A DNA stretch of 64,000 nt. It comes from Acidipropionibacterium sp. Its GTDB lineage: Bacteria; Actinomycetota; Actinomycetes; Propionibacteriales; Propionibacteriaceae. Location of the stretch: NCBI GenBank assembly GCA_022647765.1, contig JALCLH010000004.1, forward strand, positions 186,001 to 250,000. The letters are read 5' to 3'. This document shows, piece after piece, positions 1-9,731 of the stretch (positions are counted from its first letter, which is position 1; every line of letters begins with the position of its first letter). The notes below the pieces were generated by a model. That model made no database searches. It was not told the origin of the DNA and saw only the letters and a list, made by a program, of their open reading frames with translations. A program made the translations under genes and the position numbers.

Positions 1-339
1 CGCCCGGCTGTAGAGCGCGGAACCGCCCACCACCAGGGGGAGGACGCCGCGCGCCAGGCAGTCCTCGATGGCCCGGCGAGCGAGCGACTGGACCAAGACG
101 ATCGAGGAGCTCTGGGTGACGTCCAGCACGTCGACGAGATGGTGCGGCACCCGCGCTAGCTCGTCGGAGCCGGGTTTCGCGGTGCCGATGTCCATGCCGC
201 GGTAGACCAGCATCGAGTCGGCGTTGACGATCTCGGCCGGGGTCCCGGAGAGTCCGAGTCTGATGGCGATCTCGATCGCCAGTGCAGACTTACCGCTGGC
301 GGTCGGCCCGAGGACCGCGACGACTGCGGGCAATCCCAT
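1..339 (-). CDS. miaA: tRNA dimethylallyltransferase MiaA, N-terminal part (cut by window edge)
   Basis: This is the first 113 residues of MiaA, which transfers a dimethylallyl group to N6 of A37 in tRNAs reading UNN codons. The P-loop GPTASGKS is at residues 11-18, followed by the family segments NADSMLVYRGMDIGTAKP and VGGSALY. The ATG at 339 has a good ribosome binding site (AGGAGGATCTGG) just upstream. The gene runs off the left edge, so it is missing from the ORF track, which needs a stop. The product of miaB, nearby on the same strand, methylthiolates the base MiaA makes. The family call is firm; nothing can be said of the C-terminus. Confidence 0.93.
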   Translation of the reverse strand, partial: MGLPAVVAVLGPTASGKSALAIEIAIRLGLSGTPAEIVNADSMLVYRGMDIGTAKPGSDELARVPHHLVDVLDVTQSSSIVLVQSLARRAIEDCLARGVLPLVVGGSALYSRA

Positions 340-482
340 CCAGATCCTCCTGCTCCCCGGCCGGCTCCACCCGTCTCATATTCTGAGAATCTTCGGCCCG
401 GGCTCTTGCTCTTCGGACCGGGCGTGACGACACTGTACTCAATCCGAGGGAGGGGCTGGTCCCCTCCGGGAAGGAGGGGCCT

Positions 483-683
483 ATGGGACTCTTTGACAAG
501 GCGAAGGACGCCGTGATCAACAATCAGGACAAGATCAAGGACGCCGTCAACAGCCACGAGGAGCAGATCGACGGGGCCGTGGACGCGGCCGGTGACAAGT
601 TCGACGAAGCCACCGGAGGCAAGTTCGCGAGCCAGGTCGATACGGCCCAGGACGCTGTCAAGGAGAGGACGGGAAACCTCTGA
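483..683 (+). CDS. Small MT0933-like antitoxin-family protein
   Basis: A 66-residue, highly charged, Asp/Lys/Ala-rich protein beginning MGLFDKAKDAV with repeated DKIKDAV / DKFDEATGGKF segments, as in the actinobacterial MT0933/Rv0909-type family annotated as antitoxins of a toxin-antitoxin system. It has a strong ribosome binding site (GGAAGGAGG) six bases before the ATG. No toxin gene lies next to it: the neighbours are miaA and miaB, both on the other strand. It may therefore act in general stress physiology or be solitary; family members are often found alone. Predicted to be soluble and largely helical. The family assignment comes from sequence recognition, and the antitoxin role is only the family label. 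Confidence 0.75.
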   Translation: MGLFDKAKDAVINNQDKIKDAVNSHEEQIDGAVDAAGDKFDEATGGKFASQVDTAQDAVKERTGNL

Positions 684-722
684 GGTTCCCTTCTCCGATG
701 ATGGCCCACTGATCTTGATGAG

Positions 723-768
723 GTGTCACCCGGCGGTTCCGCCCCGGCGGAGGCCCGCCCGGTGACAC
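723..768. terminator. Terminator-like hairpin between the small antitoxin gene and miaB
   Basis: GTGTCACC at 723-730 pairs perfectly with GGTGACAC at 761-768, and the interior GGCGG/CCGCC tracts can extend the stem. It lies between two converging genes (stop at 683 on plus, stop at 836 on minus), so it could end transcription from both sides. There is no clear U-run. Confidence 0.5.
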
Positions 769-835
769 GACGGAGGGGTGACAGCGCATGGCTGTCGCCC
801 CTTCGTCATGCTTGGAGCAGTCCGGCCCGAGGGAC

Positions 836-2311
836 TCAGTGCACAGGCGCGCCGATGGTGGGCATTCCCAGCGGGACACCGACGACGGTCGCCGGATCGG
901 GCGCCTCGTTGCGAGCCTGCCAGGCGTCGCCTCCCCGGGTGCGGCGCAGCTCGAGCAGACCGGCGTCGGCGATGAGATGGTGCGGAGCGGCCCGCCCGAT
1001 GCGCACCGTCGCGATGTCGCCGGGGCGCGGGCGCTGATCGTCGGGGGACAGCCGGACGTGGACCAGTCGGTTGTCCCGGGAGCGCCCGGTGATCCGGTGG
1101 GTCTCCTCGTCCTTGCGGCCCTCCCCGGCCGAGAACATCACCTCGGCGGTGCTGCCCTCCAGCCGGCGGTTCTCCTGCCAGGCGATGTCGTCGACCAAGG
1201 CGAGCAGCCGTTCGTAGCGCTCCTGAACGACGGCCTTGGGCACCTGATTGGTCATCTCGCCGGCCGGGGTGCCGGGCCGGATGGAGTACTGGAAGGTGAA
1301 GGCGGCCGAGAACCGTGCCCGCTCGACGACCCTCATGGTCTCCTCGAAGTCCTCGTCGGTCTCCCCGGGGAAGCCGACGATGATGTCGGTGGTGATGGCG
1401 GCGTCCGGAATGGCGTCGCGCACCCGGTCCAGGATGCCGAGGAACTTGTGGCTGCGGTAGGAGCGCCGCATCTCGCGCAGCACCCGGTCGGAGCCCGACT
1501 GCAGGGGCATGTGGAGGCTCGGCATTACATTGGAGGTCTCGGCCATCGCCTCGATGACGTCGTCGGTGAAGGCGGCCGGGTGCGGGGAGGTGAACCTCAC
1601 CCGTTCCAGGCCGTCGATCTCACCGCAGGCGCGCAGCAGCTTCGCGAATGCGGCGCGATCACCGAACTGGACGCCGTAGGAGTTGACGTTCTGGCCCAGC
1701 AGGGTGATCTCCTGGACTCCCTCGTCGACCAGGGCGCGGATCTCGGCGAGGATGTCTCCGGGACGCCGGTCGGTCTCCTTGCCGCGCAGCTGCGGGACGA
1801 TGCAGAAGGTGCAGGTGTTGTTGCAGCCCACCGAGATCGACACCCAGGCGGAGTAGGCGGACTCGCGATGGGTGGGCAGGTTGCTGGGGAAGGTCTGGAG
1901 GGCCTCCTTGATCTCGACCTGGGCCTCCTGCAGGGAGCGGGAGCGCTCCAGCAGGGTGGGCAGGGAGCCGAGATTGTGGGTGCCGAAGACGACGTCCACC
2001 CAGGGCGCCCGGTCGACGACGACCTGCTTGTCCTTCTGCGCCATGCAGCCGCCGACGGCCAGTTGCATGCCGGGATGGGCGGCCTTCACCGAGGCCATCT
2101 GGCCCAGGGTGCCGTAGAGCCGGTTGTCGGCGTTCTCACGGACCGCGCAGGTGTTGAAGACGACGACGTCGGCCGGATCAAGGCTGCCGGTGCGCGGATC
2201 GGGGACGTAGCCCGCCGACTCGAGCAGGCCGGCGATGCGCTCGGAGTCGTGGACGTTCATCTGGCACCCGTAGGTGACGACCCGGTAGGTCGGTGAGTCT
2301 GTCTGGATCAT
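836..2311 (-). CDS. miaB: tRNA-2-methylthio-N6-dimethylallyladenosine synthase MiaB
   Basis: A radical-SAM methylthiotransferase that adds the 2-methylthio group to i6A37 of tRNA. The N-terminal UPF0004 domain has its cluster cysteines in [18 protein letters not shown] and AVGGCMAQ. The radical-SAM CxxxCxxC is in [20 protein letters not shown], and a C-terminal TRAM-like domain follows. I chose the ATG at 2311 ([19 protein letters not shown]), because family members start just before this segment and it leaves room for a promoter before the divergent gene at 2404. The ORF track start at 2389 adds 26 residues without family resemblance. It is about 490 residues long, normal for MiaB. Confidence 0.93.
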   Translation of the reverse strand: MIQTDSPTYRVVTYGCQMNVHDSERIAGLLESAGYVPDPRTGSLDPADVVVFNTCAVRENADNRLYGTLGQMASVKAAHPGMQLAVGGCMAQKDKQVVVDRAPWVDVVFGTHNLGSLPTLLERSRSLQEAQVEIKEALQTFPSNLPTHRESAYSAWVSISVGCNNTCTFCIVPQLRGKETDRRPGDILAEIRALVDEGVQEITLLGQNVNSYGVQFGDRAAFAKLLRACGEIDGLERVRFTSPHPAAFTDDVIEAMAETSNVMPSLHMPLQSGSDRVLREMRRSYRSHKFLGILDRVRDAIPDAAITTDIIVGFPGETDEDFEETMRVVERARFSAAFTFQYSIRPGTPAGEMTNQVPKAVVQERYERLLALVDDIAWQENRRLEGSTAEVMFSAGEGRKDEETHRITGRSRDNRLVHVRLSPDDQRPRPGDIATVRIGRAAPHHLIADAGLLELRRTRGGDAWQARNEAPDPATVVGVPLGMPTIGAPVH

Positions 2312-2403
2312 GGCCCGGCCACTGTACTTCCCATCGGCGTCAAATCCCATCTGGAAGGCCCCGCTCTCGTCCGAAACACTCAGTCCCATCTAGAGTTGCC
2401 GCC

Positions 2404-3333
2404 ATGGACTCAATGACCGAATCCGTGACCCAGCCTGTGGCGGGCACCGTGCTGCCCACCGGGCGCCAGTACGAGATCTCCGCCGCCGGATACCGGGTCG
2501 TCGTCTGCGAGCTGGGCGCGACGATCCGCAGCCTCAGCCACGACGGCGACGAGCTGCTGCTGACCTTCTCCGACGACCAGATCCCGGCCGGTTCCCAGGG
2601 GATGCATCTGCTGCCCTGGCCGAACCGGATCCGCGACGGCCACTACGTCTTCGACGGCGTCGCCCAGCAGTTGCCGATCAACGAGATCCCCTTCAACAAC
2701 GCCATTCACGGCCTGACCCGGTGGCAGGCCTGGACGCTGGAGGAGCTGACCGACGACCGGGTGTCGCAGTCCCTCCTGCTGCTGGCCCAGAAGGGCTGGC
2801 CGGGCTGCCTCCGGCTCACCCTCACCCACCGGGTGTCGGCCGACGGGCTGACGGTCGAGGTGGGGGCGGTCAACATCGGGCCCACCGCGGTGCCCTTCGG
2901 CTATGCGGCCCATCCCTATCTCACCGCGGGCGATCTACCGGTCGACCAGTGGTCGGTGACGGCTCCCTTCGGCTCCTTCCTGGAGGTCGACGACCGGTTG
3001 CTGCCGGTGGCGCTGCACCCGGTGGACGGACGTCCCGAGGACCTTCGCGGCGGCGGCCCTCTTGGCGACCGGGTCCTCGACACCGCATTCACGGGCGCCT
3101 CGGACCGAGCCGGCTGGCGGATCGAGGTGCAGGCCGGGGACCGTCACCGCGCAATGTGGGGCGGGCCCGGCCTGGACTGGGCGCAGATCTACACCCCGGG
3201 CGGCCGGGCCTCCCTGGCGGTGGAGCCGATGAGCTGCGGCCCGGACGCCTTCAACGAGGGCCCGACCCACGACTCGATGCTGCGACTGGAGCCCGGCGAC
3301 GAGGTCCATCTCGAGTGGGGGCTCAGTATCTAG
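2404..3333 (+). CDS. Aldose 1-epimerase family protein (mutarotase-like)
   Basis: A 309-residue galactose-mutarotase-fold protein, expected to interconvert alpha and beta anomers of a sugar in the cytoplasm. The conserved active-site surroundings are visible: NNAIHGLTRWQAW (first histidine), GYAAHPYL (catalytic histidine) and AVEPMSCGPDAFN (catalytic glutamate). The ATG at 2404 or 2413 fits the family; the ORF track extends upstream to 2293 into what is probably the promoter region shared with miaB. No clear ribosome binding site precedes it. No sugar-transport or catabolic genes are adjacent, so the substrate is not indicated. Confidence 0.85.
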   Translation: MDSMTESVTQPVAGTVLPTGRQYEISAAGYRVVVCELGATIRSLSHDGDELLLTFSDDQIPAGSQGMHLLPWPNRIRDGHYVFDGVAQQLPINEIPFNNAIHGLTRWQAWTLEELTDDRVSQSLLLLAQKGWPGCLRLTLTHRVSADGLTVEVGAVNIGPTAVPFGYAAHPYLTAGDLPVDQWSVTAPFGSFLEVDDRLLPVALHPVDGRPEDLRGGGPLGDRVLDTAFTGASDRAGWRIEVQAGDRHRAMWGGPGLDWAQIYTPGGRASLAVEPMSCGPDAFNEGPTHDSMLRLEPGDEVHLEWGLSI

Positions 3334-3381
3334 CGAGCAGATTTCACAGGCCAGCGCGGCGGACCCTAACCACCTGCAAAG

Positions 3382-3420
3382 CCCCCGCCACGAGGGGGTG
3401 CAGGGGGAGGCGTCTCCCCC
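3382..3420. terminator. Tandem hairpins between converging epimerase gene and rny
   Basis: Two adjacent hairpins: CCCCC (3382-3386) with GGGGG (3394-3398), then GGGGGAG (3403-3409) with CTCCCCC (3414-3420) around a GCGT loop. They sit between two converging stops (3333 plus, 3435 minus), which suggests a bidirectional terminator. No U-run is present. Confidence 0.45.
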
Positions 3421-3434
3421 GCCGGCGGCACAGT

Positions 3435-4958
3435 TCAGTCTCTGGGACCCGACTGGCCGGCCACCTCCACGGCTCTGGTCTCCCGGATGACGGTGACCCG
3501 CACCTGGCCCGGCACCATCACCCGCACGCCGATCTCCTGGGCGATCTCCCGGGCCAGTGTCCGGGTGGTGGAGTCGTCGATCTGGTCGGGCTCCACCATC
3601 ACCCGCAGGTCCCGGCCGGCCTGGACGGCGAATGCCCGCTCCACCCCGGGGTGGGCGGTGGCCAGCTGCTCGAGCTCCTCGAGCCGCTGGACGTGCGACT
3701 CCAGGGACTCGCGCCTGGCCCCGGGTCGCGAGGCCGAGATGGCGTCGGCGGCCTGGGTGAGGACGTCGACGATGCCGTCCGCCTCGATCTCGTCGTGGTG
3801 CGCGGCGATGGCGTGCACGACCTGCTCGGACTCCCCGTAGCGGCGGGCAAGTTCGGCGCCGACCGCGGCGTGCGACCCCTCCACCCGTGGGGTCAGCGAC
3901 TTGCCGATGTCGTGCAGCAGGCCGGCTCTCCGGCAGGTGTCGACGTCGGCCCCGATCTCGGCGGCGATCAGGCCGGCCAGCCGGCCGCACTCGACGCTGT
4001 GGGCCAGCACGTCCTGTCCGTAGGAGGTCCGGAATCTCAGCGATCCGAGGATGGGTCGCAGGCCCTCCGACATGTCGGTGATGGACAGCTGGTGAAGGGC
4101 GTCGTCGGCCGCCTCCAGGCAGAGCTCCTCGATCCGGGAGACCGCCTTGGCATGGGCCGCCTCGATCCGCGCCGGGTGAATCCGGCCGTCCTGCACCAGG
4201 TCGATCAGCATGCGCCGGGCCACCTCGCGGCGGACCGGATCGAAACAGCTCACCAGCACGATCCCGGGCGTGTCGTCGACGATGACGGTGGTGCCGGTGA
4301 CCTGTTCGATGGTGCGGATGTTGCGACCCTCCCGGCCGATGATCCTGCCCTTCATCTCATTGGAGGGAAGATCCACCGCGGCCACCACGGAGTCGGCGGT
4401 GACATCCCCGGCGTGGCGCTGGATGGCGGTGACCAGCACCCGCCGGGCGCGCTCGTCGGCCTGCTGGCGGGCGTCCTCCTCGATCCTTCTGGCCAGCGCC
4501 TCCGCCTCGGTACGGGAGTCCGCCTCGGCCTTCTCCAGGACCGTCTGGCGGGCCTCCTCGGCGGTGAGTCCGGCGATCCGGGCGAGCTCGGCGCCGACCT
4601 GCTCGCGGTCCTGGGCCACCGCCTCCTCTCGGACCTCCACGGCGTGGGCCTGCTGCCGGCCGGCCTCCTCCAGGGCGCTGCTGCGACGCCGGTAGTCGGC
4701 CTCCAAGGTCTCGCGACGCTCATCGAGGCCGGCCTCGAGATCTCCTCGACGCCGTTCCAGCTCCTTCTCCAGGCGGCTGCGGTCGCGGGCCAGATCGCGC
4801 CGCGAGGCGCTGAGCAGCGTGCCGGAGCGACGCCGGGAGATCATGTCTCCGATCACCACGACGATCAGCACGACCGCCAGCACCACCGAGGCGATCGGCC
4901 ACGCAGATATCAGAACCAGCTGTGGCGCGATGGCCACCAGCCCGAGGGATTCTGTCAT
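3435..4958 (-). CDS. rny: Ribonuclease Y
   Basis: A membrane-anchored endoribonuclease for mRNA turnover. The 507-residue protein has an N-terminal membrane segment (LVLISAWPIASVVLAVVLIVVVI), a long charged coiled coil (about residues 45-190), a KH RNA-binding domain (EMKGRIIGREGRNIRTIEQ) and an HD domain with its metal-binding HD pair in LLHDIGKS. The start at 4958 is preceded by GAGGGGCGTTCA, a good ribosome binding site. The ORF-track start at 5054 would put 32 extra hydrophilic residues before the membrane helix. It lies downstream of recX-recA on the same strand, about 100 bases from recX. Confidence 0.93.
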   Translation of the reverse strand: MTESLGLVAIAPQLVLISAWPIASVVLAVVLIVVVIGDMISRRRSGTLLSASRRDLARDRSRLEKELERRRGDLEAGLDERRETLEADYRRRSSALEEAGRQQAHAVEVREEAVAQDREQVGAELARIAGLTAEEARQTVLEKAEADSRTEAEALARRIEEDARQQADERARRVLVTAIQRHAGDVTADSVVAAVDLPSNEMKGRIIGREGRNIRTIEQVTGTTVIVDDTPGIVLVSCFDPVRREVARRMLIDLVQDGRIHPARIEAAHAKAVSRIEELCLEAADDALHQLSITDMSEGLRPILGSLRFRTSYGQDVLAHSVECGRLAGLIAAEIGADVDTCRRAGLLHDIGKSLTPRVEGSHAAVGAELARRYGESEQVVHAIAAHHDEIEADGIVDVLTQAADAISASRPGARRESLESHVQRLEELEQLATAHPGVERAFAVQAGRDLRVMVEPDQIDDSTTRTLAREIAQEIGVRVMVPGQVRVTVIRETRAVEVAGQSGPRD

Positions 4959-5065
4959 TGAACGCCCCTCATCCCCCTGAGTACCGCCGGGACCCTGCGC
5001 CTCGGTTGCCGACCAGCCTGCCACACCTGCACCTGCGGGGACCGTCAGGTCCATCCCCGCAGGGA

Positions 5066-5628
5066 TCAGACCCAGTACCCGTCGGGCCTCTGCACGGCGT
5101 CCGGATCCTCCTCGAGCAGCCCTTCGGCGAGCAACTGATCGGCCCGATGCAGCGCCTCCCAGCAGACGTCGGGCCCGTACCCCTTGCGGGCCAGGGCCGA
5201 CAGCACCCGACGCTCAAGCCGGGTTCGTTCGACCCCCGATCCGGCCCGCAGCCGGGCGAGGGCGAGCCCGGTCGCCGCCGACAGCTCATCCTCGTCGGAA
5301 ACCTCCCCGACCGCTTGCGAGATGATCTCCTGGTCGACCCCCTTGAGACTCAGCTCCTGGCTGAGAGCGCGCCGCGACAGCCCGCGGGAGCCGTGCCGGG
5401 ACCGCACCCACTGCTCGGCGAAGTCGGCGTCGTCGATCAGGCCGAGCTCCTCGAACCGGTCCAGCACCGCGGCGCGGACCTCCTCGGGAACCTCCTTGTC
5501 GCGCAGGGCGCCGGCCAGCTCGCTGCGGGTCCGGGCGCGCACGTCGAGGCGACGCAGTACGACCTCGCGGGCGAAGACGTACCACTGCTCGCCGGTGCGC
5601 TCGACCGGCTCCCGGCTCGTGCGCCGGT

Positions 5629-5632
<4 letters not shown>
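5066..5632 (-). CDS. recX: RecA regulator RecX, apparently starting at CTG
   Basis: RecX binds RecA filaments and modulates their activity. The family pattern is clear: [48 protein letters not shown] and [14 protein letters not shown]. The open frame has no ATG, GTG or TTG near the needed N-terminus. The only near-cognate codon is a CTG at 5632, seven bases after GGGGAGG and overlapping the recA stop as CTGA. That start gives 188 residues beginning [14 protein letters not shown], and includes the first helix ([15 protein letters not shown]) that the family requires. The first usable GTG would delete that helix. The family is firm; the CTG start is inferred. Confidence 0.88.
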
Positions 5633-6683
<1,051 letters not shown>

Positions 6684-6773
6684 GGCTGCGGTCTCCTCAT
6701 CCATGGGCCCTGCTCCAGTCCTATTGGCCGGGCTCCGCTGGTCCCGGCCGGTCGGCCGGGTCTGTCATGGTGA

Positions 6774-6796
6774 ACTGTAGGGGCGAGCACCGACAC
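6774..6796 (-). promoter_or_regulatory. RecA-NDp-like promoter upstream of recA
   Basis: Read on the minus strand the site is GTGTCGGTG, eight bases, then TACAGT. The LexA-independent actinobacterial recA promoter type is TTGTCRGTG-N8-TANNNT, so this matches eight of nine bases in the first block, the exact spacing and the TANNNT block. It is about 90 bases before the recA ATG. I found no LexA-type palindrome in the 195-base region before recA. Confidence 0.6.
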
Positions 6797-6878
6797 TTTT
6801 CAGATCGCGTTCACCGGCTGTGGACAACCAGCCCGGCAATCTCGGCCCGCCTGTGGACAACTTCGGGGTCCGGACGCC

Positions 6879-7073
6879 TCAGCGCAACCGGTCGGGCAGC
6901 TCCAGGACGGCCCAGCAGGCGCGCCAGATCGCCTTGATCTCGAGCCCGTCGGCCAGCGCCTCCTGGACGGTGCGCCCGCCCAGCTCCGCCATCACCTGGG
7001 AACTCGCCCAGGAACGGACGTAGTCCGGGCCCAGTTCGGCCTCCAGTCGTCGCCACAGTTCCGTCTCACGCAC
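6879..7073 (-). CDS. DUF3046 family protein
   Basis: A 64-residue protein starting VRETELWRRLEAELGPDYVRSWASSQVMAELGGRTV, the characteristic DUF3046 sequence. Members of this actinobacterial family are typically encoded just upstream of recA, as here. The function is unknown. I chose the GTG at 7073 because the family begins at RETELW; the track's upstream ATG at 7214 adds residues without resemblance. It is followed at 195 bases by recA, which seems to have its own promoter. Confidence 0.85.
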   Translation of the reverse strand: MRETELWRRLEAELGPDYVRSWASSQVMAELGGRTVQEALADGLEIKAIWRACWAVLELPDRLR

Positions 7074-7233
7074 CCGGCCAGCATATGGGCCCCGCAAAGC
7101 AGGACCGGCAACGGCCGGACCAACACGGCCCCAGCCGGGATCGCGCATCCTCGGAGCCGAGTGAGTGAGCGAATGAGTCCGCAATGGTGCCTGCATCATG
7201 AGCATGGTGATCAACTATCATCATTGAGGCTGA

Positions 7234-7267
7234 GTGAGCGCTCACAATATTGAGCGCGGCTGAGCGC
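7234..7267. promoter_or_regulatory. Candidate operator of the DeoR-type regulator
   Basis: GTGAGCGCTCAC (7234-7245) is a perfect 12-bp palindrome. The half-site TGAGCGC then recurs at 7251-7257 and 7261-7267. The cluster lies 20-50 bases before the regulator's ATG, in the region shared with the divergent DUF3046-recA side. DeoR-family proteins commonly autoregulate through repeated half-sites. Confidence 0.45.
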
Positions 7268-7285
7268 CCAGAGAGGAGCAGCGAG

Positions 7286-8096
7286 ATGTCCTTTCCCACC
7301 ACGGAGACGGCCACGCCGTCTCGGCGCAATGACCGGATGGTGGCCCTGCTGGCCATTCTCCGCGATCGCGAGGAGATTCAGCTCCGGGAGCTGGCGGAGC
7401 TGCTGGGCGCCAGTGCGGCCACCATCAGGCGGGATGTCGCGGCCCTGGCCGATCAAGGACTGCTGATCCGGACCCATGGCGGGGCGCGCAGCGCCGGGGT
7501 GGGGGCCGAGCTGCCGGTCAACCTGCGTGACGGCCGTCACCGGCCGGCGAAGGCGGCGATCGCGCGGGCTGCGGTGAGCGAACTGCCGCTGGGCAAGCAC
7601 GCGATCGCGCTGACCGGGGGCACGACCACGGCCGAGGTGCTGCGGGCTCTGCACCACCGTCACGACCTCACCATCGTCACCAACTCGGTCGGCATCGCCC
7701 TGGAGGCGGCCAATCAGGGTCAGCAGCGGGTCCTCATCGCCGGCGGCATTCTGCGCCCAAGCTCGCTGGAGCTGGTCGGCTCACTGGCCGAGGCGACCTT
7801 CAAGCAGATCAATGTCGGCACCGCGATCGTCGGCTGCGACGGCCTGTCGGTCAGCGGCGGGCTCACCACCCACGACGACATCGAGGCCGGCCACCAATCA
7901 CGCGATGCTCGAACGGGCCTCGCGGATCATCGCCGTGGTGGACGGCTCGAAGATCGGCAAGGTCACTCTGGCCAAACTCGCGGACATCTCCGACATCGAC
8001 CTCGTGGTCACCGACGAGAGCGCCGATGCCGAAGAGGTCGGAAGGATCAGGGCGGCCGGCGTTCCGGTCAAGATCGTGCAGGCTCACGAGAACTGA
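7286..8096 (+). CDS. DeoR/GlpR-family sugar-phosphate regulator, one-base frameshift
   Basis: An N-terminal DeoR helix-turn-helix (RMVALLAILRDREEIQLRELAELLGASAATIRRDV) is followed by the DeoR sensor domain (AIALTGGTTTAEVLRAL, LTIVTNS, ELVGSLAE, GLTTHD). The C-terminal part (LERASRIIAVVDGSKIGKVTLAKL, IDLVVTDESADAEEV) continues in another frame after an extra G near 7888. Removing it gives GLTTHDDIEAATNHAMLERA and 269 residues, normal for the family. The ATG at 7286 follows GAGAGGAGCAGCGAG. Such proteins usually sense a phosphorylated sugar. No sugar genes are adjacent, so the regulon is unknown. Confidence 0.85.
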
Positions 8097-8143
8097 CTCG
8101 CGAGCCGGCCGATCCCGCCCGGACTGACGGACGCCCGATGATC

Positions 8144-8419
8144 TCAGGCGGCGACGGTGACCTGACGCTCGGCCTTCGTCTCGGCCTTGAGCAGTTTGGC
8201 GCTCACCATCCGCATCAACTCCGACTGCGGCAGCTCGAGAGCGGTGCAGATCGCCAGAATCAGCTCGCTGGAGGCCTCCTTCTGGCCTCGCTCAACCTCT
8301 GAGAGGTATCCGAGCGAGACTCTCGCTCCAGACGACACCTCGCGCAGTGTCCTCCCCTGGCTGAATCTCTGCTCGCGCAGCGCCTCGCCAAGCATTTCCC
8401 GAAGCAGGGCAGCCTTCAT
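8144..8419 (-). CDS. clgR: ClgR-type XRE transcriptional activator of Clp protease and stress genes
   Basis: A 91-residue XRE helix-turn-helix protein: [64 protein letters not shown]. The [20 protein letters not shown]-type recognition region is typical of ClgR, which in actinobacteria activates clpP, clpC and, in mycobacteria, recA. Its position downstream of pgsA and cinA is the classic actinobacterial arrangement and supports the call. The start at 8419 follows CGAGGAGACATC; the track start at 8470 adds 17 unrelated residues. A possible ClgR box is just upstream. The C-terminus (ERQVTVAA) is hydrophobic, and ClgR is known to be a Clp substrate. Confidence 0.88.
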   Translation of the reverse strand: MKAALLREMLGEALREQRFSQGRTLREVSSGARVSLGYLSEVERGQKEASSELILAICTALELPQSELMRMVSAKLLKAETKAERQVTVAA

Positions 8420-8477
8420 GATGTCTCCTCGTCGTCGATCTCGGAGGTGACAACACGGGTCTCGGCCCATTCATTCC

Positions 8478-8488
8478 CGCTGAACGCG
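8478..8488 (-). promoter_or_regulatory. Candidate ClgR box (CGC-N5-GCG)
   Basis: CGCTGAACGCG has the CGC-N5-GCG core of ClgR operators and lies about 60 bases upstream of the clgR start. This would fit autoregulation. The flanks match the longer published consensus only in part. Confidence 0.4.
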
Positions 8489-8575
8489 AAAAGAGCCACA
8501 TTCTGTGGAGGACCATACCAACCGGCCCACGGGAGTGATCGGGGCACCCCCCGTTTTAGAGCCCCGGACCCTCTC

Positions 8576-9064
8576 TCAGGAGCGCGCGCGGACCAGCTCG
8601 AGACCGGCCTCGAGCAGTGATCGCACGGTCTGACGGCGGATCTCCTGGCGTCCGCCCGACAGCGCCAGCCGCGCCGGAACCGCACCCCAGGAGGCCCACG
8701 CGCACACATACACCGTGCCGACCGGCTCGCCGTCCTGCGGTTCCGGACCGGCGACGCCGGTGCAGGCCAGTCCGATCGACGCCGAGCAGGCCCGCGCACA
8801 GCCCTGGGCCATCATCTGCGCGGTCTCGGCGTTGATCACCCCGTGGCTGGCGATCCACTCGGCGTCCACCCCGGCCAGGCTCGCCTTGAGGTCGGAGGCG
8901 TAGGTGACCAGGCCTCCGCGGTAGGCAGCCGATGCCCCCGGCACCCCGGTGAGGGTGGCCCCCACCAGTCCCCCGGTCAGCGACTCGCAGGTGGCGGCGG
9001 TGAGCCCGCCGTCAATCAGCGCCCCGATGAGCCTGGCGGCCAGCGGATCAGGACTCATCGTCAT
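8576..9064 (-). CDS. pncC: CinA C-terminal domain protein, nicotinamide-nucleotide amidohydrolase
   Basis: A stand-alone 162-residue CinA C-terminal (PncC) domain, which deamidates NMN to NaMN in pyridine-nucleotide salvage. The conserved start TAATCESLTGGLVGATLT, GGLVTYASDLKASL and GLACTGVAGPEPQDGEPVGTVYV are all present. The ATG at 9064 overlaps the pgsA stop as ATGA, so translation is probably coupled. The track start at 9367 runs through pgsA in the wrong frame. It is often annotated cinA in actinobacteria, although the N-terminal MoCF-like domain is lacking. Confidence 0.9.
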   Translation of the reverse strand: MTMSPDPLAARLIGALIDGGLTAATCESLTGGLVGATLTGVPGASAAYRGGLVTYASDLKASLAGVDAEWIASHGVINAETAQMMAQGCARACSASIGLACTGVAGPEPQDGEPVGTVYVCAWASWGAVPARLALSGGRQEIRRQTVRSLLEAGLELVRARS

Positions 9065-9655
9065 CCGTGCCGCGGGCCGCCGTTTCCGGCCAGCGCATCG
9101 CGCCGGATCCGCAGGGCGTCGACGACGTACATCGCCCCGGTGACCACGGTGAGCCCGAAGGCGACGATCATCGCCGCCCAGGCGATGACGTCGACCCACG
9201 TCGGCGTCCGCCACAGGCCGATGCAGAACAGCACGATGGCCAGGGACTGCATCGCGGTCTTGAGCTTGCCGCCCTTGTTGGCCGCCATCACCTCGTACTT
9301 GAGCATGAAGACCCGCATCACCGTGATGCCCCACTCGCGGACCAGGATGAGGATGGTCATCCACCACGGCAGTTCGCCGATGATCGACAGGCCGATGAAG
9401 GCCATCCCGGTGAGCCCCTTGTCAGGCCACCGAGTCCCAGATCTTGCCGAAATCGGTGATGAGGTTGTACCGGCGCGCGATCCGCCCATCGAGGAAGTCG
9501 GTGAAGATGGCCAGGGCGAAGACCACCGTGGTCCAGGTGCGCCAGGTGCCGTCGAGAGGGTGGGACAGCAGCATCCAGCCGAAGACCGGTACCGCGATGA
9601 GCCGGAGCACGGTGAGCGCGTTCGGCACGTTGATGTTGCTCGGACGATCACTCAT
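9061..9655 (-). CDS. pgsA: CDP-diacylglycerol--glycerol-3-phosphate 3-phosphatidyltransferase, one-base frameshift
   Basis: An integral membrane CDP-alcohol phosphotransferase making phosphatidylglycerophosphate. The family signature D-G-x2-A-R-x8-G-x3-D-x3-D reads DGRIARRYNLITDFGKIWD and then, after a frame change, ADKGLTG. An extra base near 9424 splits the signature; removing it gives WDSVADKG and 197 residues with the expected membrane helices. Loss of this enzyme would be severe, so a sequence error is likely. The start at 9655 has AGGAGCTGCAGG upstream. It forms a unit with pncC and clgR. Confidence 0.9.
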
Positions 9656-9731
9656 CCTGCAGCTCCTGACGACATGACCAGGTCCCTGTTGACATGGTCT
9701 GTGCCCAGTATCCCGGTCCCGCGGCGCGCCG

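Noticed and set aside
788-4961. Long plus-strand ORFs 788-2296 and 2721-4961
   Set aside because: They lie antisense to or out of frame with miaB, the epimerase gene and rny, show Gly/Ala/Arg-rich shadow composition typical of GC-rich DNA, and have no family resemblance.
6684-6878. LexA (SOS) box before recA
   Set aside because: No sequence close to the actinobacterial GAAC-N4-GTTC palindrome is present; the RecA-NDp-like element fits better.
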